Shown here piece after piece: positions 24,942 to 33,300 of a stretch of DNA of 64,000 nucleotides. Source of the stretch: Tamlana flava (GTDB lineage: Bacteria; Bacteroidota; Bacteroidia; Flavobacteriales; Flavobacteriaceae); NCBI RefSeq assembly GCF_041287255.1, contig NZ_JBGGTX010000001.1, positions 434,001-498,000 on the forward strand, given 5' to 3'. How positions within the stretch are numbered: position 1 is the first letter of the stretch; every line of letters begins with the position of its first letter. The notes under the pieces are model-generated. The model was not told the DNA's origin. It searched no databases and was given only the letters and a program-made list of their open reading frames with translations. A program made the position numbers and the translations under genes.

Positions 24942-26930
24942 ATGACTGAAAAAATGAATACAGTAATTGAAAGCCTAGGTGTTTATTATCCTCAAAGGTC
25001 CTGTTCAACCGAAGATGTTCTAAATGGATGTGAAACGCCTATTCGTTTTCCTTTAGAAAAAATTACCGGTATTAAGAGTCGAGGTATGGCCGGAACAGAA
25101 GAGTTCTCGATACATTTATCCATAAATGCCGTAAAAGAATGCCTAAGTAGGTCCAAATACTCACCAAAGGACATTGATCTGTTGATTTGCTGTAATATAT
25201 CAAGAGTAGACGGTCCTGGTCATCTCACATTTGAGCCAAGCACATCAGTCAGATTAAGGAATCATTTCGGATTTGAAAACGCAATGGTATTTGATATTGC
25301 CAATGCTTGTGCAGGGATGTTTACTGGAATCTATCTTGTCGATAATCTGATTAAGTCTGGTGCTATAGCCAGGGGAATTGTGGTTAGCGGAGAATACATT
25401 ACTCATCTAACATTGACGGCTCAAAAAGAAATTGAGAACTTCATGGATTCTAAAATGGCTTGTTTGACTTTAGGAGATGCAGGTGCAGCCGTTTTGCTGG
25501 AAGAAGGAGACAATAATGATGTTGGTTTTCAGGCAATGCAATTCCATACCTTTGGTCGTTATAGTCCGTATTGTATAGCAAAGGAGGCCAAAAGCGGCGG
25601 GTGGATAATGCTGACAGATTCAGTCAATCTTACAGAAGCAGGAATAAAGACTGGAATAGCGTTCGCCATATCGACGCTTGAAAAAGCAGATTGGTCGGCT
25701 GCAGAATGTGATCATTTAATTATGCATCAGACTTCTAAAATGACTCTCGACAGTGCAAAGAAAGAGATTAATAAAATTCTCAATGGTGATTATTTTCACG
25801 ATGGCAATACGGTTATTAACCTGAAAAATCGAGGTAATACTGCCTCTACATCTCATTTTGTGGCCCTCGCAGATCGCTTGTCTTCAGGCAGTGTAGAAAA
25901 GGGAGACAAAGTGGTTTTCAGCATAACAGCTTCAGGATTGACCGTGGGGGCTGCCTTATATACATTCGATGATCTGCCTAATAAATTTATAAATAAACCA
26001 GAAGAAAAATCTTCTTTTCAACGATTAATTGATAATAAGGTTTCAGATCCTGTTCCTTTAGGAATGGTAGTTGAGAGTATCGGAATTGCAGATAAAGAAG
26101 CAAATGTTAAGGATACACTGGACTTATTGCAGACAGCAGCATTAAAATGTCTCAATAATTCGAATCTTAAAGGCAATGATATAGAATTATTAATTTTCTG
26201 CGGGGTTTATAGAAGTGAATATCTGCTTGAGCCTGCGATGGCAGCCTTGCTGGCTGGAAAACTTGAGATGAATGCTTCGAGTTATCAGAATGAAGATAAA
26301 TCAACTTTTGCGTTTGATATTTTTAACGGAACGGTGGGCTTTATGAATGCCTTATTCATGGTACAGAACTTTTTTTTATCAGGTCAATATAAAACCGCTA
26401 TGATAGTAGCATCTGAAATTGAAAATAATGCCGTCAATTTCCCGGATACTCAGATTGGATTACGAGAAACTGCATCTGCCATTATTTTAAAAAATAGTTC
26501 GCAAATTAAAAAAGGGTTCTCGAAATTTCACTTTGAGTATTTTACAGATGCCATTAATACTTACACCTCATATGCAAAACCATCACCAGTAGATCTTTTC
26601 CTTAAAATCACTAAATCACTTCATCTCGAAGATATATACCAGGAAGCTATATTGAAAAGTGTGGACAAACTGCTAGCCAAATCAGGGTTAGTTATTGATG
26701 AATTCGACATCATTATCCCTCCGCAATTCTGTTCAAAATTTATTGAGAGGCTAAGAACTAAACTTAATGTTCCAAGAGAGAAGATGTTCGATATCGCAGA
26801 AGGTGTGGATCTGTTTACGTCAACGATTCCGTTTGCGTTAAAGGAAGTTAATACTAAGGATGGCGATCTAGGACTAATTATTACTGTTGGTTCTGGAATC
26901 CAGGTTGGATGTGCAATCTATCATTTCTAA
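24942..26930 (+). CDS. tandem ketosynthase III fusion (active + degenerate domain)
   Basis: A 662-residue fusion of two thiolase-fold KAS III/HMG-CoA-synthase-like domains. Domain 1 (about residues 5-345) keeps the triad Cys123 ('FDIANACAGM'), His262 ('IMHQTSK') and Asn299 ('NRGNTAS'). Domain 2 (about 370-662) aligns throughout but has Thr464 for Cys ('FDIFNGTVGF'), Pro for His ('IIPPQFCSK') and Leu for Asn ('VDLFTSTIPFAL'). The protein is therefore a covalent pseudo-dimer with one active site. Its size recalls DarB/StlD-type ketosynthases that join two acyl chains, and OleA has the same fold. With OleB, C and D in the cluster and no other OleA, it may perform the chain-joining, chain-releasing Claisen condensation. 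Confidence 0.85.
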   Translation: MTEKMNTVIESLGVYYPQRSCSTEDVLNGCETPIRFPLEKITGIKSRGMAGTEEFSIHLSINAVKECLSRSKYSPKDIDLLICCNISRVDGPGHLTFEPSTSVRLRNHFGFENAMVFDIANACAGMFTGIYLVDNLIKSGAIARGIVVSGEYITHLTLTAQKEIENFMDSKMACLTLGDAGAAVLLEEGDNNDVGFQAMQFHTFGRYSPYCIAKEAKSGGWIMLTDSVNLTEAGIKTGIAFAISTLEKADWSAAECDHLIMHQTSKMTLDSAKKEINKILNGDYFHDGNTVINLKNRGNTASTSHFVALADRLSSGSVEKGDKVVFSITASGLTVGAALYTFDDLPNKFINKPEEKSSFQRLIDNKVSDPVPLGMVVESIGIADKEANVKDTLDLLQTAALKCLNNSNLKGNDIELLIFCGVYRSEYLLEPAMAALLAGKLEMNASSYQNEDKSTFAFDIFNGTVGFMNALFMVQNFFLSGQYKTAMIVASEIENNAVNFPDTQIGLRETASAIILKNSSQIKKGFSKFHFEYFTDAINTYTSYAKPSPVDLFLKITKSLHLEDIYQEAILKSVDKLLAKSGLVIDEFDIIIPPQFCSKFIERLRTKLNVPREKMFDIAEGVDLFTSTIPFALKEVNTKDGDLGLIITVGSGIQVGCAIYHF

Positions 26931-26943
26931 TTACTGAACTTTA

Positions 26944-28299
26944 ATGAAATCAGCTAAATCATCGAAATTACCTCCAGGACCTAAATCTAAGGTTCCATTC
27001 GGGAATGTTTTTGGTTTCAGGAAAGATAGTCTTCAGTTCCTTAGAAATATAGCCAACGAATATGGCGACATCGTACATTTTCGTATGGGGCCACTTCGTG
27101 TTGTTTTACTTAATCACCCGGATCCCATAAAGGAGATTCTCACGTCGCGACATTCAAATTTCGTTAAAGGAAGGCCTCTTGAAATGGCCAAAGAATTACT
27201 TGGGGAGGGATTATTGAGTAGTGAAGGCCTGTTTCACAAGAAACAATCAAGAATTATTCAACCCGCATTTCATATGCGAATGATGGAATTGTATGTTCCT
27301 GCAATGGTCGAATATTCAGAACGAATTATGAATAGCTGGAGAGATGGACAGGAAATTAACATTCTTCCGGAAATGATAAGGATGAGTACAGGAATTGCAG
27401 GGAAAACCATGTTCAATGTCGATATTGAAAAGGATGCACCTGAAATAAATGATGCATTGGAGGATATAATGGGTTTGTTTGGTCGTATTACAATGCCCTT
27501 TTCCGAATATTTGCTTAAATTACCTTTTCCCAGTACCAAAAAATTCTATAAAGCAAGGGAGAGACTTGATGAGACTATTTACAAAATTATTGAAGATCGC
27601 AAATGCAATATGCTTGATAATGGTGATTTGCTTTCGTTGCTGTTAAAAGCTCAACTTGAAGATGATAGTAGTTCAAGATTAAATGATCGGCAAATACGTG
27701 ATGAAGCACTCACATTGCTGCTAACAGCTTTTGACACGACCTCCTTAGCTATAACCTGGACATGGTATCTGTTATCTCAACATCCTGATATTTATAATAA
27801 ATTAGTTGGAGAATTAGATCGTATTTTGGATGGTAGATATCCGACTTTAGAGGATTATTCAGATTTGAAGTATACTAAAATGGTGTTTGAAGAATCATTA
27901 AGAATTTATCCTCCAATCTACATTATTGCCCGTGAATCGATAAATGAATTTAAAATTGGAGATTATATCATTCCCAAGAGAACCATTGTATTAGTGAGTC
28001 CTTACCTGATTCATCATGATTCCAGGTTTCACCGCAATCCTGAAAAATTTGACCCAACATCCTTAGCCGATCGGATCGAAAAAAGCAATTCAAAGTATGA
28101 ATATTTTCCATTCAGTGTGGGGCCGCGCTCCTGTATTGGGCAGCACTATGCCATGCTTGAAGGTGTTTTTGTTCTCGCGTCGATTGCTCAAAGATGGAAA
28201 ATGGAATGTTTACCCGGACAAAAAATTGAATTAGAACAGTTGCTAAACCTTCGTCCAAAGAACGGAATACGAATGCGACTCAAGAAACGAGGAATTTAA
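26944..28299 (+). CDS. cytochrome P450
   Basis: A 451-residue soluble P450. The I-helix is 'LLLTAFDTTS' (about residues 258-267; DTT replaces the usual AGxDTT context with TAFDTT), the K-helix is E317-SLR320, and the haem loop is 'FSVGPRSCIGQHYA' with Cys397. The N-terminus has the proline-rich 'KLPPGPKSKVPFGN' with no membrane anchor. It resembles the CYP110/CYP102-like fatty-acid oxidisers often found in bacterial lipid clusters. It starts 14 bp after the tandem ketosynthase and 3 bp separate it from the PPTase. It probably hydroxylates or epoxidises the lipid chain, possibly giving the hydroxyl that is sulfated. The redox partner is not encoded here. Confidence 0.92.
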   Translation: MKSAKSSKLPPGPKSKVPFGNVFGFRKDSLQFLRNIANEYGDIVHFRMGPLRVVLLNHPDPIKEILTSRHSNFVKGRPLEMAKELLGEGLLSSEGLFHKKQSRIIQPAFHMRMMELYVPAMVEYSERIMNSWRDGQEINILPEMIRMSTGIAGKTMFNVDIEKDAPEINDALEDIMGLFGRITMPFSEYLLKLPFPSTKKFYKARERLDETIYKIIEDRKCNMLDNGDLLSLLLKAQLEDDSSSRLNDRQIRDEALTLLLTAFDTTSLAITWTWYLLSQHPDIYNKLVGELDRILDGRYPTLEDYSDLKYTKMVFEESLRIYPPIYIIARESINEFKIGDYIIPKRTIVLVSPYLIHHDSRFHRNPEKFDPTSLADRIEKSNSKYEYFPFSVGPRSCIGQHYAMLEGVFVLASIAQRWKMECLPGQKIELEQLLNLRPKNGIRMRLKKRGI

Positions 28300-28301
28300 T
28301 C

Positions 28302-29054
28302 ATGCAATTTTCTAAATCACTCAGAAATTGGTCTATCAACGGTTTGGATTACTTAAACTCAAACGGTAAGGACAATGTAGTCTGCGTTCACCTATTGAAT
28401 CTTAATGATCTAGATTATATTAAGCTATTGAATCTTCTTTCAGATGATGAACTTATCCGAGCTCGTCTATTTCACTTTGATAAGGACCGAATCAAGTTCA
28501 TAAAAGTAAGGGGAGCATTACGCTTAATTTTGGGTCAATATCTTGATATTTATCCTGAAATGATTCAATTTAACTATGGTAATAATGGAAAACCTGAGCT
28601 CAAATTTCCCGATTCAAATCAGCTTGGTTTTAATTTATCTCATTCAGGAAACAGGGCAATCATAGGGATAACTGATAAATACCTGATCGGTATTGATATA
28701 GAAGAGGTAAATAATAAAATTGATCCAATAGATATTGCTCATAGGTTTTTTTCGGAAAATGAAATCATGTTACTTGATAATGCCATGGACAATGAAAAAC
28801 ACAAATTATTCTATCAGCTATGGACCAGAAAAGAAGCATTGCTTAAGGCAGTAGGTATCGGAATTTCAACTCCCTTAGAAAACATAGATGTTTCAGATTT
28901 CACCGGAGATAGGTACATTTCTCTTTCTACCAACGGTAATGACCATGAACTTAAAAAATGGTATGCCCGAAATCTAATTGATGATAAGAGTTTTATAGCT
29001 ACTATTGTCACAAATCATTATATTTATGAAATAAAAATCATTGAATCTATTTAG
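28302..29054 (+). CDS. Sfp-type 4'-phosphopantetheinyl transferase
   Basis: A 250-residue PPTase with 'FNLSHSGNRAIIGI', the metal-binding 'IGIDIEEV' and 'WTRKEALLKAVGIG'. It transfers phosphopantetheine from CoA to the carrier serines. In the cluster its targets would be Ser42 and Ser1826 of the PKS and Ser1032 of the NRPS. The gene starts 3 bp after the P450 and ends the tight plus-strand operon. A dedicated PPTase supports the view that the cluster is a transferable unit. Confidence 0.93.
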   Translation: MQFSKSLRNWSINGLDYLNSNGKDNVVCVHLLNLNDLDYIKLLNLLSDDELIRARLFHFDKDRIKFIKVRGALRLILGQYLDIYPEMIQFNYGNNGKPELKFPDSNQLGFNLSHSGNRAIIGITDKYLIGIDIEEVNNKIDPIDIAHRFFSENEIMLLDNAMDNEKHKLFYQLWTRKEALLKAVGIGISTPLENIDVSDFTGDRYISLSTNGNDHELKKWYARNLIDDKSFIATIVTNHYIYEIKIIESI

Positions 29055-29131
29055 AACTTGAACGAAGTGGTTCCTTTCTATTTGAAGAACTACTTGGATA
29101 AGTTACAACCTTAAAATCCCGAGAATATAAA

Positions 29132-29914
29132 ATGATTATTCATCATATAAGGAATGCTACCTTCATTATAGAAACAAAGGAATTTAAATTACTTATTGAT
29201 CCAATGCTTGGCAAAAAAGGAAGCATTCCTACATTTACATTCTTTCGATATAAAGCAAAACGAAATCCGACAGTAGATTTACCTGATAATATCAAACAAG
29301 CCTTAAAGGGAATTACACATTGTTTGATTACCCATTGCAGAAAGGGACATTTGGATCATTTAGATAAGGATGGAATACAATTTTTGAGAAATACAGGTAT
29401 TCCGGTCATATGCCATATAACAGACAAAAAACATTTAGAGAACAAAGGAATTAACGTACTAAAATGCTTGGGATTTTGGAAAACTTTTAAATTGCCTGAA
29501 GGCAAAATGGAAATATCAACAATTCCTGCTTTGCATGGAAGAGGTTGGATAACCGCATTCATGGCTAACGGCTTAGGATATTTTATAAAATTTGAAAATG
29601 AACCAAGTATTTACATAAGTGGAGACACCGTACTGACCGAGGATGTAAGAAAAGCCATGAAATCTTTCCGACCAGATATTACAGTTGTTGCAAGTGGTAT
29701 GGCAAGATTAGATCTTGGCAAGCACATATTAATGCAATTGGACGAAATAGTACAATTTGTAAAAATGTCCCCTGAAAAAGTCATCTGTAATCACATGGAA
29801 GCCTTAAATCATTGTCCCCTCACTAGAAGTGAATTAAAGGAACAACTCATAAATTCAGGTGTTAATGAGAAAATATGGATTCCTAAGGATGGAGAGACCT
29901 TAGAATTTTATTAA
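29132..29914 (+). CDS. MBL-fold metallo-hydrolase with an altered zinc motif
   Basis: A 260-residue metallo-beta-lactamase-fold protein of the UlaG-like group: 'NATFIIETKEFKLLIDPML', 'HCLITHCRKGHLDHLD', 'IPALHGRG', 'SIYISGDTVLTEDV' and 'KVICNHMEALNHC'. The usual THxHxDH is here T-H-C-R-K-G-H-L-D-H, so the first His is moved three residues from the HxDH part. The remaining ligands (Asp in 'SGDT', His in 'CNHME') are in place. It lies 77 bp after the PPTase on the same strand. It could hydrolyse a thioester or lactone, and since no thioesterase is present it is a candidate release or clean-up enzyme, but this is conjecture. Confidence 0.7.
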   Translation: MIIHHIRNATFIIETKEFKLLIDPMLGKKGSIPTFTFFRYKAKRNPTVDLPDNIKQALKGITHCLITHCRKGHLDHLDKDGIQFLRNTGIPVICHITDKKHLENKGINVLKCLGFWKTFKLPEGKMEISTIPALHGRGWITAFMANGLGYFIKFENEPSIYISGDTVLTEDVRKAMKSFRPDITVVASGMARLDLGKHILMQLDEIVQFVKMSPEKVICNHMEALNHCPLTRSELKEQLINSGVNEKIWIPKDGETLEFY

Positions 29915-30050
29915 GAGAAGGTGGTTAAGAATAAATTAATGATACTGTTTCCATTGAATCAAAATTTCCTATAGAAAATACGATTTGCTATCTTTACATG
30001 AATAAACATTTTTCTAATATAAGTAGATTTTAACTTATACTCTTGTTGAT

Positions 30051-31322
30051 ATGGAATCTTTTATCACCCCTTTTTTGTTTGCCATCCCTTTTTTTATTGT
30101 GTTGGTGCTTTTCGAAATAGGATATAGCCATATTGTTAAAAAGCAAGTGCACTCAACTATGGATACTGTTTCGAGTATCAGTTCGGGATTGACCCATATT
30201 GTAAAAGAATCCATGGGTCTTTTAATTATTATAATTTCCTATCCGTATTTGTTAGAAAATTTTGCTTTATTCGAAATCCCGTCCAGTTTTATTCTTTACG
30301 GTGTGGCATTTGTCGCTCTCGACTTTGCAAGTTATTTATACCATCTATTAAACCACCGCATAAATGTTTTATGGAATCAACATGTGATTCATCATAGTAG
30401 TGAAGAATTTAATTTAGCCTGTGCCATAAGACGACCGGTTTCAAATATAATAGCCTTCTTTCCACTGCTGTTAGTCCCTGCAGCAATTTTTGGTGTTCCG
30501 CATGAAGTAATTTCGGCTTTGTTCCCAATACATGTATTCGCACAATTCTGGTATCATACAAAGCACATTGGAAAGCTTGGAATCTTAGAATATATAATTG
30601 TAACACCTTCACAGCATCGCGTACATCATGCAATAAACGAGGAATATATAGATAAAAATCTCGGGGCTATTTTTTGCGTTTGGGATCGTCTTTTTGGTAC
30701 GTTTCAAGAGGAATTGGATGATGTTCCTGCGGTGTACGGGATACTAAAACCCGCTCATACCTGGAATCCATTTTTAATCAATTTTCAGCATATTTGGTGT
30801 TTAATCCAAGACGCATGGCACACAGAAAATGCATGGGACAAATTGCGAATATGGTTTATGCCTACCGGATGGAGACCAACAGATGTCATTGAAAAATATC
30901 CGATTAATAAAATCAATGATGTAAAAAATTTTAAAAAATATACAACTAACTGTAGCAGAGGCTTAAAAATTTGGTCAGTATATCAACTAACTGCAACCCT
31001 GTTTTTAACGTTCTTCATGTTTTATAATTATGGAATTCTTGGGTTTGATAATCTACTGCTTTATGGTATTATAATCTTTGTTGGTATCTATGGTTATACG
31101 ACCTTAATGGATAGAAAGAAATATGCAGTTATTATTGAGGTAATGAGAGGCGTATTGGGATTGACCCTCATTATTTGTATGGGAGATTGGTTTGGACTAA
31201 ATAATTACATTTCATGGGGTGGACAAATTGTAGTCCTTTATTTTGTCAGCACAATAATTGGATCTTTTTATTTTACTTTTTTCGAAAAGAATCTGAGCCC
31301 TTCTAATCAGATAATGATTTAA
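30051..31322 (+). CDS. sterol desaturase/fatty acid hydroxylase family membrane protein
   Basis: A 423-residue membrane protein with about seven hydrophobic spans. The histidine clusters 'YLYHLLNHRINVLWNQHVIHHSSEEFN' and 'THKHIG'-like 'YHTKHIGKLG', followed by 'PSQHRVHHAIN', place it in the fatty acid hydroxylase superfamily (PF04116), closest in plan to alkylglycerol monooxygenase. These non-haem di-iron enzymes hydroxylate lipid C-H bonds. It lies inside the right att repeat and 136 bp after the MBL gene, with its own leader. It may be part of the lipid pathway or an independent island gene. It ends before the hairpin at 31351-31390. Confidence 0.8.
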   Translation: MESFITPFLFAIPFFIVLVLFEIGYSHIVKKQVHSTMDTVSSISSGLTHIVKESMGLLIIIISYPYLLENFALFEIPSSFILYGVAFVALDFASYLYHLLNHRINVLWNQHVIHHSSEEFNLACAIRRPVSNIIAFFPLLLVPAAIFGVPHEVISALFPIHVFAQFWYHTKHIGKLGILEYIIVTPSQHRVHHAINEEYIDKNLGAIFCVWDRLFGTFQEELDDVPAVYGILKPAHTWNPFLINFQHIWCLIQDAWHTENAWDKLRIWFMPTGWRPTDVIEKYPINKINDVKNFKKYTTNCSRGLKIWSVYQLTATLFLTFFMFYNYGILGFDNLLLYGIIIFVGIYGYTTLMDRKKYAVIIEVMRGVLGLTLIICMGDWFGLNNYISWGGQIVVLYFVSTIIGSFYFTFFEKNLSPSNQIMI

Positions 31323-31350
31323 GCGTCATTTACATTTCAAAATTGTTAAA

Positions 31351-31390
31351 ACAAAAAAAAAGCCAACACTTCGTGTCAGGCTTCTTTTGT
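31351..31390. terminator. bidirectional terminator between the hydroxylase gene and tRNA-Arg
   Basis: AAGCC.ACAC, TTC, GTGT..GGCTT forms a hairpin with an A-run on its left and TTCTTTTGT on its right. It can end the plus-strand hydroxylase transcript and the minus-strand tRNA transcript. Confidence 0.65.
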
Positions 31391-31463
31391 GATCGCGACA
31401 GGATTCGAACCTGTGACCGTCTGCTTAGAAGGCAGATGCTCTATCCAACTGAGCTACGCGACC
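31391..31463 (-). tRNA. tRNA-Arg, anticodon TCT (right island boundary, attR)
   Basis: Read on the minus strand, the 73 bases give acceptor GGTCGCG/CGCGATC (one G-U pair), D-arm GCTC/GAGC, anticodon stem TCTGC/GCAGA with loop CTTCTAA (anticodon TCT, AGA codons), and T-arm ACAGG/CCTGT with TTCGAAT. All stems pair. CCA is not encoded. The 3' 68 bases recur at 388-455. Confidence 0.96.
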
Positions 31464-31650
31464 TAAACCTTAAGGAAAACGATTTCCATTTTCGGTTTGC
31501 AAATATAAAATTAACTCCATACCCAACCAAAAGAAATGTTTATAATTTTAAATTTATTGCAATTCCCTATTTTTTTGAATTTTTGAAGGTTTACATACTA
31601 AATCCTAGCTTCAAAAGTTATATTTTTAGCCACCTAAACCGATGTTTTTA

Positions 31651-33222
31651 ATGAAACGTTACTTATATTTTGCTCTTACCTTAGGATTTTTATTGCTTTG
31701 GAGCTCATGCCGAAAGGATTTTGAGTTCTCACCCAGTACAGGAAGCCTTGAGTTTTCAAAAGATACCGTTTACTTAGATACCGTTTTCACGAACATCGGT
31801 TCAAGCACCTATAATTTAACCGTCCATAATAGAAGCGACAGCGATATTTCAATTCCTTCAGTAAGGTTGGCATTGGGTGAATCATCTAATTATAGATTGA
31901 GTGTTGATGGCATAGCCGGAAAAACTTTTGAAAATGTTGAAATCCTATCAAAAGACAGCCTCTACATTTTCGTAGAGTCCACCATCGATATCAATAATTT
32001 CCCAAACACCAATGGTGAATATCTCTATACCGACCAGATAGAATTTGATTCAGGGAGCAACCTTCAAAAAGTAGAACTGGTCACTTTGGTCAAGGATGCC
32101 GTTTTTATTTATCCAGGGCGTGATGGCACAACAAAAGTCATTGAAACCCTAACCCTAGATTTGGGTGGCGAATTAGTGGAAACCGATTTACAAGGGCGCG
32201 AATTGCTCCCTGAAGAGCTGACACTATCAGACGAAAAACCCTATGTAATTTATGGTTTTGCAACTGTACCCAATGGTGAAACGCTAACCATTGAACCCGG
32301 TGCACGATTGCATTTTCATGATAATTCGGGCATTATTGTTTCCAACGGCGCTTCAATTAATATCAACGGAGCATACAGCAGCGACCAAGAATTATTGGAA
32401 AATGAAGTTATTTTAGAAGGCGACCGGTTGGAACCTTTATACGAGGACATTCCGGGCCAATGGGGAGCCATCTGGTTATTGGATGGAAGCTTGAACAACA
32501 CCATCAATTACACTACCATAAAAAACGCCACTATTGGTATTTTATGTGATGGCAATCCAAATGAAACAAATAACAAACTCACCATAACTAATTCGCAAGT
32601 TTACAATTCCAGCAGTTTTGGTGTTTTGGGTAGAAACACCTCCATTATGGGCGAAAATGTAGTGATGAACAATGCTGGTTTATCCTCTTTTGCCGGTACT
32701 TTGGGAGGAAAATATAACTTTACACACAGCACCATTGCCAATTATTGGAATACCAGTTCCAGACAATTCCCTGCACTTTTGCTAAACAATTTTGTTTTGG
32801 ATGAAGAAAACAATGCTGCTCTTGCAGATTTAACCGAAGCCAACTTCAACAACTGCATTATTTATGGCAATGATAATCCTGAAATTCTTTTGGATGAATT
32901 GGAAGACGAAAACGTGGTATTCAACTTTAAATTCACCAATTGCTTAATAAGATTTGATAGCAGAAATACCAATTTAACAGGTCCTAATTATGATTTGGAC
33001 GATACCAATCATTACGAAGGCAACATTTTTAACCAAGACCCCAACTTTTTCAAAGTAGATAAAAATATGTTGGTTATTGGTGAAGAATCGGCAGCCATTA
33101 ACCTCGGTAATCCAACTTTTGCGGCTCAAATCCCTTTTGATATTTTGAACGTGGATAGAACCACATCGCCAGACTTGGGAGCCTATCAGCACATTACCTT
33201 TCCCGCAGAGGAAGAACAGTAA
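31651..33222 (+). CDS. lipoprotein with right-handed beta-helix domain
   Basis: About 523 residues from the ATG at 31651 (MKRYLYFALTLGFLLLWSSC). An ATG three codons earlier is less likely because the downstream one gives a standard signal with lipobox Cys. Residues 30-170 look like an immunoglobulin-like domain ('LEFSKDTVYLDTVFTNIGSSTYNLTVHNRS'). The rest shows the ladder pattern of a parallel beta-helix ('IIVSNGASININGAY', 'WGAIWLLDGSLNNTINYTTIKNATIGIL') with many Asn. This architecture is common in surface-exposed Bacteroidetes lipoproteins of unknown function. It is the first core gene right of the island. Confidence 0.7.
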   Translation: MKRYLYFALTLGFLLLWSSCRKDFEFSPSTGSLEFSKDTVYLDTVFTNIGSSTYNLTVHNRSDSDISIPSVRLALGESSNYRLSVDGIAGKTFENVEILSKDSLYIFVESTIDINNFPNTNGEYLYTDQIEFDSGSNLQKVELVTLVKDAVFIYPGRDGTTKVIETLTLDLGGELVETDLQGRELLPEELTLSDEKPYVIYGFATVPNGETLTIEPGARLHFHDNSGIIVSNGASININGAYSSDQELLENEVILEGDRLEPLYEDIPGQWGAIWLLDGSLNNTINYTTIKNATIGILCDGNPNETNNKLTITNSQVYNSSSFGVLGRNTSIMGENVVMNNAGLSSFAGTLGGKYNFTHSTIANYWNTSSRQFPALLLNNFVLDEENNAALADLTEANFNNCIIYGNDNPEILLDELEDENVVFNFKFTNCLIRFDSRNTNLTGPNYDLDDTNHYEGNIFNQDPNFFKVDKNMLVIGEESAAINLGNPTFAAQIPFDILNVDRTTSPDLGAYQHITFPAEEEQ

Positions 33223-33300
33223 ACTTTTAAGTTTATTTGTTCTGTGTTAATTCACAGGTAGAAAAAACATGAACAAACTAAATACAAAAACCAAATACCC

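Larger units (their letters stand above)
387..31458. mobile_element. tRNA-Arg genomic island carrying a lipid PKS/NRPS cluster
   Basis: Two identical 69-bp segments (387-455 and 31390-31458) bound this region. Each covers the 3' 68 bases of tRNA-Arg(TCT) plus one adjacent base. The right copy continues into an intact tRNA 5' end, while the left copy continues into unrelated sequence. This is the usual footprint of site-specific integration into a tRNA 3' end, with the repeats as attL and attR. Inside are short accessory genes, palindromic repeats, an IS3 remnant and the complete biosynthetic cluster. No tyrosine or serine recombinase, relaxase or excisionase is recognisable, so the element looks immobile now or is mobilised in trans. 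Tandem tRNA duplication with later decay is a less likely alternative. Confidence 0.75.

Noticed and set aside
24942..26930. Ordinary OleA gene
   Set aside because: OleA is about half this length and a single domain; this protein is a two-domain fusion with a degenerate second half.
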